DNA from: SXXH01 sp041165735
Lineage (GTDB): Bacteria; Planctomycetota; UBA1135; GCA-002686595
DNA length: 64,000 nt
Direction: 5' to 3'
Assembly (NCBI GenBank): GCA_046341775.1
Contig: JBKDQQ010000019.1
Location: 3,245 to 67,244 of the forward strand
Part shown: positions 52,483-61,260 of the stretch, one piece after another
Position numbering within the stretch: position 1 is the first letter of the stretch
Layout: every line of letters begins with the position of its first letter
Notes under the pieces: generated by a model
Told to the model about the DNA's origin: nothing
The model's database searches: none
Seen by the model: only the letters and a program-made list of their open reading frames with translations
Position numbers and translations under genes: made by a program

Positions 52483-53088
52483 TCAACCCTGCGCCCGCGC
52501 GACCAGCTCGAGCGCCAATCGCACCGGCAAGCCCACCACGTTGTCGAAGCCGCCGCCTTCGAGCCGCGTGACGAAGCACTCGGCGCCATCTTGGATGGCG
52601 TAGCCGCCAGCCTTGTCGGTCCACTCGCCGCTCGCCACGTAGGCTTCGATCTCGTCGGCGCCGAGGACGCGCATGCTGACGAAGGTCGTCTCGGCATCGG
52701 CATGGACGACGGGTGGCGCGCCCGCGCCGGTCGCGGCGCAGGCGACCACGCACACCCCGGTCACCACCTGGTGGCGCGTGCCCGACAACAGCCGCAGCAT
52801 GCGACGCTCGTCGTCCGCGTTGGTCGGCTTGCCGAGCAGTTCGAAGTCGCGCTCGTCCCCCACCGCGACGATCGTGTCCGCGCCAAGCACGAGCACATCC
52901 TCGCCCGCGTGTCGCGCGGCCACGGACAGCGCCTTGCGCACGGCGAGTTCGAGCGCGGCGGCGCGCGGCGAGGCCGGCGGCACGGCGAGGTCCTCGTCGA
53001 CGCGCGACGGTTCGATCTCGAAGGCCAATCCGGCCGCCGCGAGCAGGTCGCGGCGGCGCGGCGACGCGGAGGCGAGCACCAGGCGCAT
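52483..53088 (-). CDS. maf: Maf family nucleotide pyrophosphatase
   Basis: 201 residues. LVLASASPRRRDLLAAAGL at the N-terminus, VLGADTIVAVGD and GKPTNADDERRMLRLLSGTRHQVVTG are Maf signatures. KAGGYAIQDGAECFVTRLEGGGFDNVVGLPV closes the active site. Maf enzymes hydrolyse non-canonical or modified nucleoside triphosphates (dTTP/UTP or m7GTP subtypes). It is 24 bp after the Fe-S HhH gene. Confidence 0.94.
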   Translation of the reverse strand: MRLVLASASPRRRDLLAAAGLAFEIEPSRVDEDLAVPPASPRAAALELAVRKALSVAARHAGEDVLVLGADTIVAVGDERDFELLGKPTNADDERRMLRLLSGTRHQVVTGVCVVACAATGAGAPPVVHADAETTFVSMRVLGADEIEAYVASGEWTDKAGGYAIQDGAECFVTRLEGGGFDNVVGLPVRLALELVARAQG

Positions 53089-53112
53089 GCCTTGCCGGAA
53101 GGGACGGCGTCC

Positions 53113-54396
53113 TCAGCGCTTCTTGCGGGCCGACTTCCGGGCCGCGTCGGCCTTCTTCTTCGCCTCGGCCTTCTTGCGCTCGGCGTCCTTCCTCGCCTTG
53201 TCCTTCTTCTCCGCGTCCTTCTTGCGCTGCTCGGCTTCCTTGCGCTTCAAGGCGGCGAGCTTCTCCGCGGCCGCCTTCTTCTCGGCGGCCTGCTTCTGCT
53301 CGAGCGCCTTCTTCTCGGCGGCCTTCTTCTGCTCCAGCGCCTTCTTCTCAGCGACCTTCTTCGCTTCGAGGGCCTTCTTCTCGGCGGCCTTCTTGTCGGC
53401 GGCGGCCTTCTTCTCCGCGTCGCGCTGCTTCTGCTTCTCGGCCGCGACGCGCGCCTTCTCGTCGGCGATCTTCTTCTTCCTGGCGAGGTCGGCCTGCGCC
53501 TGCAGCTTGCGCTCGGCCTCCTTCTTCTTGGCGAGCTCGCGCTCGACGCGCTCCTTCTCGCGCGCCTTCTTCTTCGCCTCGGCCTCGGCGAGCTTGGCGA
53601 GGCGCGCGTCCTCGCGGGCGCGCTTGGCGGCCTCCTTCTTCTCGAGGACGGCGCGGCGCGCCTCGTCCTTGACGCGCTGCGCCTCGGCGCGCGCCTGGGC
53701 CACCTTCCACTCCTGGAAGTTCTTCTTGCCGAACACGCAGTCGTCGACGAGCGGACACTCGTGGCACAAGGGCTTGGCCGAAGTGCACCAGCGGTCCACG
53801 AGCTCGCCCACGGCCGCCACGAAGCGCAACTCCTCGCCCTTGGGGATGTGCGGCTCGACCAGTTCCTTCTGCTTCTTCGATCCCGCGCCGCGCGTGACGA
53901 TGCCGACGCGATCGAGCGCGCGCACCATCGCGCCGTGGACCGGCACTTGGCGGCCGTTCGCCAGCCACAAGAGCCACGAGGCGCCGGCCGTCCCGAGGAA
54001 GGGCATGTTCGTGACGAGCTTCAGCGCGCCCGCGTCGTCCTTGAGGAAGTCGAGGTCGAAGCCGTGCGTCTTCTGGAAGACTTCCTGCAGGTACTCGCGC
54101 GCGTCGCGCACGACGGGCAGGAGCTTCTGGATGTCGGCCACGGGCGCGTGCAGCTTGCCCGTGGTCATCAGCGAGGCGATCTCCTGCGACTGGGACACGC
54201 GCAGCTCGTTCCAATCCGGATACAGCGCGCGCAGCTTCTTCAAGGTCGAAGCCGCCTGCGACTGCGACAGGTGCCGGCGCAGCACGACCAGCAGTCCTTG
54301 CTCCAGCAGCGTGAGCCCCTCGACCGGCTCGGGCAGCGGCGAGCGCGGAACGACCTTCTCCAGCAGCTTGGCGACGGCTTCGGACTTCTTGCTCAA
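53113..54396 (-). CDS. Endonuclease III-like Fe-S protein with Lys/Ala/Glu-rich tail
   Basis: 427 residues from a TTG start; an ATG at 54537 would add 47 low-complexity residues. Residues about 20-225 look like the HhH-GPD fold of endonuclease III, ending in Cys204-x6-Cys211-x2-Cys214-x5-Cys220, exactly the 4Fe-4S loop spacing of that family. The hairpin region reads PFLGTAGAS where the enzyme has a catalytic Lys (about residue 137 is Ala), and VPVHGAMVRA where the catalytic Asp would be (His154). It may therefore bind DNA without glycosylase/lyase activity. Residues 230-427 are an uninterrupted K/A/E/R-rich helix, TolA- or histone H1-like. It lies upstream of maf. Confidence 0.65.
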   Translation of the reverse strand: MSKKSEAVAKLLEKVVPRSPLPEPVEGLTLLEQGLLVVLRRHLSQSQAASTLKKLRALYPDWNELRVSQSQEIASLMTTGKLHAPVADIQKLLPVVRDAREYLQEVFQKTHGFDLDFLKDDAGALKLVTNMPFLGTAGASWLLWLANGRQVPVHGAMVRALDRVGIVTRGAGSKKQKELVEPHIPKGEELRFVAAVGELVDRWCTSAKPLCHECPLVDDCVFGKKNFQEWKVAQARAEAQRVKDEARRAVLEKKEAAKRAREDARLAKLAEAEAKKKAREKERVERELAKKKEAERKLQAQADLARKKKIADEKARVAAEKQKQRDAEKKAAADKKAAEKKALEAKKVAEKKALEQKKAAEKKALEQKQAAEKKAAAEKLAALKRKEAEQRKKDAEKKDKARKDAERKKAEAKKKADAARKSARKKR

Positions 54397-54610
54397 GTGT
54401 GGCTCTCGGGGCTCGACGGCCTGCGCGGGGCGGGACGCGATTGTGGCGGCGCCGCAGGGGCGCCATCGGGGCGGTGGACTCGCGGGTCGGATCCGCGCGC
54501 GGCGGATCCCTCCGGGATGCACGAGGCCCGCAGTCATCCCGCGGGCCGTCGGTGGAACTCGTGCGCGCCCGCGGCCTCGCGGGCCTCGGGCGCGTTGCGC
54601 GCGTCGCGGA

Positions 54611-55024
54611 TCAGGCCTTGTCGGCGGCGGGCGCGGCGGCCTTCTTGGCGGCCTTGCGCTGCGCGGCGCGCGCCTTCTTGGCCTCGGCGCGCGCGGCTTG
54701 GGCGGCCTTCTTGCGCGTGAAGGTCGCGGTCTTGACCTTGCGCTTGGGACGCTCGCGCTTGACCTTGGGCTTGGGCGGGAACACGCCCATGCGCTTGAAG
54801 AGCGACTGCACGATGTCGCTCACGCGCGCGCCCTGGTTGATCCAGTGCTGGGTGCGCTCGTGGTCGAGCTTCAGCATCTGGGCCGGGTCCTTGCGCAGCG
54901 GGTCGTACAGACCCAAGGTCTCCAGCGAGCGGCCATCGCGCGGGAAGCGCGAGTCCGTCACGGTGATGCGGAAGCAGGGCAGGTTCTTGCGACCCGTTCG
55001 TCTCAGGCGGATGGCGACTGACAT
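54611..55024 (-). CDS. rpsP: 30S ribosomal protein S16
   Basis: 137 residues. The first 85 are S16 (VAIRLRRTGRKNLPCFRITVTDSRFPRDGRSLETLGLYDP, then ERTQHWINQGARVSDIVQSLFKRMGV). The remaining about 50 residues are a Lys/Ala-rich tail, an extension common in planctomycetes and actinobacteria. The ATG at 55024 begins at the S16 start; a longer frame to 55117 is not family-like. It lies 162 bp after ffh, the usual neighbour. Confidence 0.96.
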   Translation of the reverse strand: MSVAIRLRRTGRKNLPCFRITVTDSRFPRDGRSLETLGLYDPLRKDPAQMLKLDHERTQHWINQGARVSDIVQSLFKRMGVFPPKPKVKRERPKRKVKTATFTRKKAAQAARAEAKKARAAQRKAAKKAAAPAADKA

Positions 55025-55186
55025 GTGCGTCTTCGTGGGCCTCCGGACGCGCCTTGCGGCGGCTTGGCTGCGCCTTGGAGGGCCGAAAAGAAGAACAGAT
55101 CGCGCGGCCCGTGTCAAGTTGCGAGCGGTCGACGATCACCGACCCCGCCCCGCCCAAGCGCCACGGGAGAGGTGGCGCGCCCACCA

Positions 55187-56770
55187 CTAGCGGCGCTTCT
55201 TCTTGTCCTTCTTCTTGCCGCTCTGGCGCGTGGCGGACTGGCCCATCGGACGCGCTCCGAAGGGCGATCCGCCCGCCGGGCCCGCGCCCATCCCGGGCAG
55301 GCCCTTGCCTCCGAGTCCCCCGAGGCCACCTCCAAGCCCGGGGAATCCGCCACCGCCCCCGCCGCCGAACATGCCGCCCAGCAATCCCCCGCCGCCGGCG
55401 CCGGAGCCTCCGGCCGCATCGCCGGCTCCCATCTGGCGCAGCGCGGCTTCCTTCTCCTTGGCGCCGAGTTGCGCGGCGAGGCCCATCTTGCCCATCTGCT
55501 TCATGACGAGCTTCATGTCCTTGTAGCGCTTCAACAGCTCGTTGACGGCGGCCACCTCCTGGCCGGCTCCGCGCGCGATGCGGCGTCGACGACTCATGTC
55601 GAGCACGTCCGGTTGCAGGCGCTCGCGCGGCGTCATGGAGGTGAACAGCGCCTCGAGGCGATTCATCTGCTTGTCGTCGATGTTGATCTGCTTGGCGATG
55701 TCGCCCATGCCCGGAAGCATGCCGAGCACCTTCTTCATCGGGCCCAGCTTCCGCAGCATGCGCAGCTGCGCCAGCATGTCCTCGAGGGTGAAGTCGCCCA
55801 TCACCATCTTCTCGACGGAGCGTTGCGCCTCCTTCTCGTCGATGGCGGCCTGCGCCTTCTCCACCAGCCCGACCACGTCGCCCATCCCGAGGATGCGGCC
55901 GGCCATGCGGTCGGGATGGAACGCGTCGAGCGCGTCGATCGTCTCGCCGGTTCCGACGAACAGGATCGGGCGGCCCGTCACGGCGCGCAGCGAAACGGCG
56001 GCGCCGCCACGCGCGTCGCCATCCGTCTTGGTCAGCACGACGCCGGTCAAGGCGAGCTTCTCGTGGAAGGCCTGGGCCGACGACACCGCGTCCTGGCCGC
56101 TCATGGCGTCGACGACGAGCAGGGTCGCGTTCGGGTTCGTCGCGCGCGCGATGGCCGCGACCTCCTCCATCAACTCGTGGTCGACGTGCAGGCGTCCCGC
56201 CGTGTCGAGGATGACGAGGTCGTTGCCGCCGACGCGCGCCGCGGCGACTCCGCGCACGCATTGGTCGACCGGGCCGAGGCCGGCCTCGTGGAAGACGGGC
56301 AGGCCGAGCTTCCTGCCGAGCACTTGCAACTGCTCGACGGCCGCGGGGCGCTTGACGTCCGCGGCGACCAGCAACGGCCGCTTGCCGTGCTTCTCGCGGT
56401 AGAACTTGGCGAGCTTGGCGCAGGTCGTGGTCTTGCCGGCGCCCTGCAAGCCGGCCATCAGCACCACGGTCGGGCCGTTCTTGGCGAACTCGACGCGTTG
56501 CGCTCCGCCGCCGAGCAGCTCGACCAGCTCCTTGTGGAAGGCGCCGACGAACTGCTGGCTCGGATCGACGCCCGCGAGCGTCTTCTGCCCGACGACGCGC
56601 GCGCGCACGCGCTCGACGAAGTCGCCGACGACCTTGTAGTTGACATCGGCCTCGAGCAGCGCCTGGCGCACCTGGCGCAGGCCCTCGTCGATGTTCTCCT
56701 CGGTCAGCTCCTTCTTGCCGCGCAGGAAGGAGAAGGCGCTGGACAGTCGCTCGGTGAGTGTCTCGAACAT
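55187..56770 (-). CDS. ffh: Signal recognition particle protein Ffh
   Basis: 527 residues. N domain (FETLTERLSSAFSFLRGKKELTEENI), GTPase G1 GLQGAGKTTTCAKLA (about 106), ADVKRPAAVEQL, DTAGRLHVD, TKTDGDARGGAA and the Met-rich M domain (KKVLGMLPGMGDIAKQINIDDKQMNR, SMTPRERLQPD, RRRRIARGAGQEVAAVNELLKRYKDM) are all present. The C-terminal 80 residues are a Gly-rich tail ending in a Lys cluster, longer than in E. coli. It targets inner-membrane proteins together with the SRP RNA and FtsY, which are not seen here. Confidence 0.97.
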   Translation of the reverse strand: MFETLTERLSSAFSFLRGKKELTEENIDEGLRQVRQALLEADVNYKVVGDFVERVRARVVGQKTLAGVDPSQQFVGAFHKELVELLGGGAQRVEFAKNGPTVVLMAGLQGAGKTTTCAKLAKFYREKHGKRPLLVAADVKRPAAVEQLQVLGRKLGLPVFHEAGLGPVDQCVRGVAAARVGGNDLVILDTAGRLHVDHELMEEVAAIARATNPNATLLVVDAMSGQDAVSSAQAFHEKLALTGVVLTKTDGDARGGAAVSLRAVTGRPILFVGTGETIDALDAFHPDRMAGRILGMGDVVGLVEKAQAAIDEKEAQRSVEKMVMGDFTLEDMLAQLRMLRKLGPMKKVLGMLPGMGDIAKQINIDDKQMNRLEALFTSMTPRERLQPDVLDMSRRRRIARGAGQEVAAVNELLKRYKDMKLVMKQMGKMGLAAQLGAKEKEAALRQMGAGDAAGGSGAGGGGLLGGMFGGGGGGGFPGLGGGLGGLGGKGLPGMGAGPAGGSPFGARPMGQSATRQSGKKKDKKKRR

Positions 56771-56817
56771 GGCGGTGGGTCCGCGCGGGGCCTGCAGGCG
56801 GCCGCGCGCGAATCCTC

Positions 56818-56823
56818 ACGGTA
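56818..56823 (-). promoter_or_regulatory. -10 box of ffh
   Basis: TACCGT on the minus strand, 47 nt before the ffh ATG; no convincing -35. Confidence 0.35.
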
Positions 56824-56882
56824 GCACACGCGTCGGGACCGGGCGATCCGCGCCGCGGCGCGCCCGATCCACGGTCCGTGCG

Positions 56883-58190
56883 CTAGGCCTCGGCGCCGGC
56901 GGGCACGTTGTCCTGCACGCGCGCGATTGAGGCCCCGATGGCGTTGAGGCGCTCCTCGAAGCGCTCGTAGCCGCGGTCGAGGTGGTAGACGCGGTGCAGC
57001 TCGGTCGTGCCGTCCGCGACCAGGCCGGCCATGACCAGCGCGGCCGACGCGCGCAGGTCGGACGCCGTCACCTCGGCGCCGGACAGGCGCTTCGTGCCGA
57101 TGACGACCGCGATCGAGCCGGTGCGACGGATGTTGGCCCCGAGCCGGCCGAGCTCGGGGATGTGCATGACGCGGTCGGGATAGATCGTGTCGTCGACGAC
57201 GCACGCACCCTCCGACAAGGCCATCAAGGTCATCCACTGCGCCTGCAAGTCCGTGGGGAAGCCCGGGTGCGGGTGCGTCGTGATGTCGACCGCCTGCGGG
57301 CGCTTGACGGACCGGTCGTAGGCCTTGGTCTCGATCCAGTCGGGCCCGACTTCGAACTCGAGGCCGGTCTTCGCCAAGCTGTCGAGCATCGCCGACAAGT
57401 CCTCGGGGCGGCATCCGGTGACACGCACGCGGCCGCCCGTGATGGCGCCCATCAGGACGAAGGTCCCCGCTTCGATGCGATCGGGGATGACGGCGTGCTC
57501 GGCCTTCGAGAGGTGCTTGACGCCTTCGATCTTGAGGATCGGCGAGCCGAGCCCGGTGATCTTCGCGCCCATCTTCAACAAGCACTCGCCGAGGTCGACG
57601 ACCTCGGGCTCGCAAGCGGCGCCGTGGATCGTGGTCGTTCCCCTGGCGAGCGTCGCCGCCATCATCACGTTGGCCGTGCCCAGCACCGTCGGCCCCATCG
57701 CGCCGGCGAGGTAGACCGACGCGCCCCGCAGGCCGCCCGCGGGCGCCTCGCACTGGATGTAGCCCTTCTCCAAGGTGACCTTCGCGCCGAGCGCCTCCAT
57801 GCCCTTCAAGTGCAGATCGACGGGACGCACGCCGAACACGCAACCACCGGGCATCGCCACTTGGCAGCGGCCTTCGCGCGCGAGCAAGGGCCCCATCACG
57901 GTCACCGAGGCGCGCATCTTGCGCACTTCCTCCCACGCGGCGCGGCTCTCGAGCGGTCCCTTGGCGTGCAAGGTCAACGTCCCGTCGGCGTTGCGCTCGG
58001 TCGCGGTCTCGGTGCGTTGGAGGATGACCCCCATCATCTTCACGTCCGACAGCTGCGGCACGTTGCGGATGGTGAGCGGCTCGCTGGTGAGCAGCGAGGC
58101 GCACATGACGGGCAGGACGGCGTTCTTGGCGCCGGCGGTGGCGATCGAACCGGAGAGCGGACGACCGCCTTGGATGACGAACTTGTGCAC
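56883..58190 (-). CDS. murA: UDP-N-acetylglucosamine 1-carboxyvinyltransferase MurA
   Basis: 435 residues starting with GTG. It catalyses the first committed step of peptidoglycan synthesis. FVIQGGRPLSGSIATAGAKNAVLPVM at the start, the catalytic Cys in MPGGCVFGVRPVDLHLKGMEALGA (about residue 117), GATTTIHGAACEPEV-type motifs, DRIEAGTFVLMGAI, PHPGFPTDLQAQWMTLMALSEG and DLRASAALVMAGLVADG are present. The Cys is the fosfomycin-reactive form. Its presence fits recent evidence that planctomycetes make peptidoglycan. Confidence 0.96.
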   Translation of the reverse strand: MHKFVIQGGRPLSGSIATAGAKNAVLPVMCASLLTSEPLTIRNVPQLSDVKMMGVILQRTETATERNADGTLTLHAKGPLESRAAWEEVRKMRASVTVMGPLLAREGRCQVAMPGGCVFGVRPVDLHLKGMEALGAKVTLEKGYIQCEAPAGGLRGASVYLAGAMGPTVLGTANVMMAATLARGTTTIHGAACEPEVVDLGECLLKMGAKITGLGSPILKIEGVKHLSKAEHAVIPDRIEAGTFVLMGAITGGRVRVTGCRPEDLSAMLDSLAKTGLEFEVGPDWIETKAYDRSVKRPQAVDITTHPHPGFPTDLQAQWMTLMALSEGACVVDDTIYPDRVMHIPELGRLGANIRRTGSIAVVIGTKRLSGAEVTASDLRASAALVMAGLVADGTTELHRVYHLDRGYERFEERLNAIGASIARVQDNVPAGAEA

Positions 58191-58380
58191 GAAGCCCCCT
58201 TGGCGCCGCGCGCGAGGAGACGCGCAGGCCGTGTGTTGCCGAATGTGATGGTGTTGCCTGCCGCTGCTGGCCTCCGGCTGGAGAGACCACCCCGACAAGC
58301 GTCCGCCGCGACCGTCGCGACCGTCCCCGCCGCGCGGGCCTGGACGATGCGCAAGGGCGCGGACTACGCCTGCGCCGACT

Positions 58381-58737
58381 TCAGTGCACCGCCCCCGCCG
58401 AGGGGAGCATGCGACCGAGCGGCCGCCCGCCGAGCACGTGCAGGTGGAGGTGCGCGACCTCCTGCCCGCCGTGGTCGCGGGTGTTGGCGATCAGGCGCCA
58501 GCCCTTCTCCAAGCCCTCCTGTCGCGCGACGCGCGCGGCGACGGAAAGCAAGCGTCCGGCCAGTGCCTCGTCCTCCAGCTCCCACAGGCTTTGCACATGC
58601 GTCCGCGGCAGGACGAGCAGGTGCACGGGGGCTTGCGGGCGGATGTCGCGAATGACGACGCACTCATCGTCCTCGTGGACGCGCGTCGCGGGCAGTTCGC
58701 CCTTGACGATGCGGCAGAAGATGCAGTGCGGCTCCAT
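58381..58737 (-). CDS. HIT family hydrolase
   Basis: 118 residues. CIFCRIVKGELPATRVHEDDECVVIRDI at the start and the HIT triad HLHLHVLGGRPLGRML at the end match HINT/PKCI-type purine phosphoramidases. CxxC near the N-terminus suggests zinc binding. A Shine-Dalgarno-like AAGGAG lies 5 nt before the ATG. The upstream frame has no stop, see the region 58738-59097. Confidence 0.92.
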   Translation of the reverse strand: MEPHCIFCRIVKGELPATRVHEDDECVVIRDIRPQAPVHLLVLPRTHVQSLWELEDEALAGRLLSVAARVARQEGLEKGWRLIANTRDHGGQEVAHLHLHVLGGRPLGRMLPSAGAVH

Positions 58738-59097
58738 GGCGCTCCTTCCGAGCTGAGGGTCTCGGAGTAGAGGTTGCCGCAGCCAGTGGGAAGGCCCGCG
58801 CGGCACGACACGCCCAAGTCGTCGGCGGGGAAGCACTTGGAGACGCGCTGCGCGGGCCTGCGCCGACCCCTCGCGTACCGCGTGTCGCGGCCCGGCGCGG
58901 CGTGCACGCGCTCGTGCGGCGCGGAATCCGGCCACGGCACCGCGGCGCGCCGGGTGCTGGACGCGCGCGCCGCGCGGGCAGGATTCGCCGCTCGCTCCAC
59001 GCCGCCGGCCCCGCGCCTCGGTCGCCGCTCCCCTGATGATGGGCATGGTGGCGCCACGCGCCGCGGGGACAAGTTTGCGCCGCCCCGCGCGGATGGC
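58738..59097. other. Coding-like stretch with no assigned gene
   Basis: About 360 bp between the HIT gene and the TPR/alpha-CTD promoter. Third positions are G/C-rich in one register, shared by a minus-strand frame (ending VSKCFPADDLGVSC, GLPTGCGNLYSETL) and a plus-strand frame from an ATG at 58774 to the TAG at 59098. The minus frame looks more protein-like but has no stop before running into the HIT gene. It may be a frameshifted or decayed gene upstream of HIT. No family is recognised. Confidence 0.4.
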
Positions 59098-59103
59098 TAG
59101 AGT
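59075..59103 (+). promoter_or_regulatory. Promoter of the TPR/alpha-CTD gene
   Basis: TTGCGC (59075-59080), 17-bp spacer, TAGAGT (59098-59103). The leader to the ATG at 59260 is about 150 nt and contains no other gene. Confidence 0.5.
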
Positions 59104-59259
59104 CTTCGGTCCTCTTGCGCAGACCAAGCGCGGCCTCTCGGCCCGCCTCCGCCAAGACGCCCCCCTCCGCCGGGGCGGCGACTCCCGCGCCTGCAGCCCC
59201 GGCCGCGGCGCGATCCGTCGCGACGCGGGTCCTCCACAGCCAGATCGACGACAACGACG

Positions 59260-60609
59260 ATGAGCCAAAGCGCCACGATGACGGCCGAAGAGCGTTTCGA
59301 CATCCGCAACAGCCCCATCCAGAGCGTCGGCGCCCTGCAAGCCGCGCGCGCGGGCTTGTTCAAGAGCCGCCACGACTTGCAGCGCTTCTCCGACTCGATC
59401 GGCGGCCTCGGCGACTCGGCCGAGGAAGGCCGGCGCAAGGGCTTGGGCCTGTGGATGGTGGGCCGCTACGAAGAAGCCGCCAAGCTGCTCGAGCGCTTCG
59501 AGTCCGACAATGTCGCCGCCTTCACCTTGGCGCGCTGCTGCATGTCGCTCGGTCGCTGGGACAAGGCCGCCAGCATCTTCGAGCGCCTGTCGAAGAGCTT
59601 CCCCGAGGAGCCGCGCCCGCGCAGCGGCATGCTCGAGGCGCGCCTTGAGCTCGACCTCGCCAAGGGCGACGCCGACAAGGCCGCCGCGAACCTCGAGGAC
59701 GCGCTCCAGCAGACGACGCCGGCCTTCGGCGAGAGCGCCGAAGGACGCTACCTGCACGGCCGCATGAACGAAGCGCGCGGCCAGCTCGAGGCCGCCATCG
59801 ACCACTACGCCGCCGCGCGCGCGCTCGACCCGCAACATCGCGGCAACTTGTTCCGCCTCGCGTGGCTCGGCGAGCGCGCCGGACTCGAGGAACTGGCGCT
59901 GGACGCGTACCAGCAGCTCGCGCGCCTCCTGCCGGTCGATCGCGCCACGCTGCAGAACCTCGGCGTGCTCTACGAGGATCTCGGCCGCCACCAGGAGGCC
60001 GCCGCGTGCTACGACACGATCGTGCGCTCGCATCCCGCCGACCCGAAGGCGCGCCTCTTCTTCGAGGACGCCAAGGCCGGCATCTCCATGTACTACGACG
60101 AGGACATGGAGCGGAAGCAGGATCGCCTCGACCAGATCCTGCGCATCCCGATCACCGACTTCGAACTGTCGGTGCGCGCGCGCAACTGCCTCAACAAGAT
60201 GAACATCGCCACGCTCGGCGACCTCGTCAAGCAGACCGAGGCCGAGCTGCTCTCGTACAAGAACTTCGGCGAGACCTCGCTCAACGAGATCAAGGAGATC
60301 CTCGGCCAGAAGGGCTTGCGCCTCGGCATGGCGCGCGAGGAAGCCGTCGCGAGCATCGAGGCCAACCGCCGCCGCTCGCCGGGCGCCAGTGACGCCTCGG
60401 ACGTGCACAACAAGCCCGTCTCCGAGCTCGAGCTGTCGATCCGCGCGCGCCGCACGGTCGAGTCGCTGGGCTGCATCACGGTGGGCGACGTCATCCAGCA
60501 CTCGGAGGACGAGCTCCTCGGCATGCCCAACTTCGGCCAGACCTCGCTGCAGGAATTGAAGAGCAAGCTCGCCGAGCTGGGCCTGAAGCTCAAGCCCAAG
60601 GGCGCCTGA
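59260..60609 (+). CDS. TPR protein with two RNA polymerase alpha C-terminal-like domains
   Basis: 449 residues. Residues about 30-275 are tetratricopeptide-like helices (GRYEEAAKLLERFESDN, GRWDKAASIFERLSKSFPEEP, QLEAAIDHYAAARALDPQHRGN). Two helix-hairpin-helix modules of the RNA polymerase alpha-CTD type follow: IPITDFELSVRARNCLNKMNIATLGDLVKQTEAELLSYKNFGETSLNEIKEIL (about 285-345) and VSELELSIRARRTVESLGCITVGDVIQHSEDELLGMPNFGQTSLQELKSKL (about 388-445). Alpha-CTDs bind UP-element DNA and activators; a role in transcription is likely but unproven. The architecture is typical of planctomycetes. An in-frame ATG lies 6 codons in. Confidence 0.88.
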   Translation: MSQSATMTAEERFDIRNSPIQSVGALQAARAGLFKSRHDLQRFSDSIGGLGDSAEEGRRKGLGLWMVGRYEEAAKLLERFESDNVAAFTLARCCMSLGRWDKAASIFERLSKSFPEEPRPRSGMLEARLELDLAKGDADKAAANLEDALQQTTPAFGESAEGRYLHGRMNEARGQLEAAIDHYAAARALDPQHRGNLFRLAWLGERAGLEELALDAYQQLARLLPVDRATLQNLGVLYEDLGRHQEAAACYDTIVRSHPADPKARLFFEDAKAGISMYYDEDMERKQDRLDQILRIPITDFELSVRARNCLNKMNIATLGDLVKQTEAELLSYKNFGETSLNEIKEILGQKGLRLGMAREEAVASIEANRRRSPGASDASDVHNKPVSELELSIRARRTVESLGCITVGDVIQHSEDELLGMPNFGQTSLQELKSKLAELGLKLKPKGA

Positions 60610-60640
60610 GCGAGGCCCCGCGCGCTACGGGCGACGAGCC

Positions 60641-61228
60641 GTGTACGAGTACCTCGACGGGACGCACGTCCAGAAGAGCGGCACGCGCCTCGTCGTGGAG
60701 GTGCACGGCGTGGGCTACGAGCTGAGCACGCCGCTCGGGGCGCGCTACGAACCGAAGTCGCGCGTCTGGACGCACCTCGTGGTGCGCGAGGACGCGCACC
60801 TCCTGTACGGCTTCCCCGATCGCGACTCGCGCGACCTGTTCCGGCTGCTCCTGACGGTGCGCGGCGTGGGACCCGCCAGCGCCCTGGCGGTGCTCTCCGG
60901 CCTGGCGCGCGACGAACTGCTCGACGCCGTGGTGCGGGCCGACCATGCGACGTTGATGAAGGTCAAGGGCATCGGCCGGAAGACCGCCGAGCAGATCGTG
61001 CTCGACCTGCGCGACAAGGCCGCCAAGGCGCGCGGATCCGGGGCCCCCGGGACCGCGGCGGGGGCGACGGCCCCCATGGCGCAGGCCGACGAGGACGCGA
61101 TGGCCGCCCTCGCCTCCATCGGCTACGCGGAGAAGGAGGCGCGCAAGGCGGTCGAGAAGGCGCGCACGGCGCTGGGGCCGGCCGCCGGCCTCGAGGAACT
61201 GCTGCGCTCGGCGCTGGCCTCCAGCTGA
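60641..61228 (+). CDS. ruvA: Holliday junction branch migration protein RuvA
   Basis: 195 residues starting with GTG. OB domain (YEYLDGTHVQKSGTRLVVEVHGVGYEL), YGFPDRDSRDLFRLLLTVRGVGPASALAVLSGL and the second helix-hairpin-helix VKGIGRKTAEQIVLDLRDK are present. An Ala/Gly-rich linker and domain III (AMAALASIGYAEKEARKAVEKA) that contacts RuvB complete it. RuvB and RuvC are not in the window. Confidence 0.94.
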   Translation: MYEYLDGTHVQKSGTRLVVEVHGVGYELSTPLGARYEPKSRVWTHLVVREDAHLLYGFPDRDSRDLFRLLLTVRGVGPASALAVLSGLARDELLDAVVRADHATLMKVKGIGRKTAEQIVLDLRDKAAKARGSGAPGTAAGATAPMAQADEDAMAALASIGYAEKEARKAVEKARTALGPAAGLEELLRSALASS

Positions 61229-61244
61229 ACCGGCGCGGCGCCAT

Positions 61245-61260
61245 CGTCAACTTTGCTTGA
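61245..61260. repeat. GTCAA-N6-TTGAC element, copy 9
   Basis: GTCAA-CTTTGC-TTGAC, followed by A. It lies between ruvA and the convergent HExxH gene and contains the TGA stop of the latter (VKQS-stop). Confidence 0.85.

Noticed and set aside
53113..54537. TolA-like energy transducer
   Set aside because: The K/A/E-rich part resembles TolA, but there is no membrane anchor and the N-terminal part is an Fe-S HhH domain.
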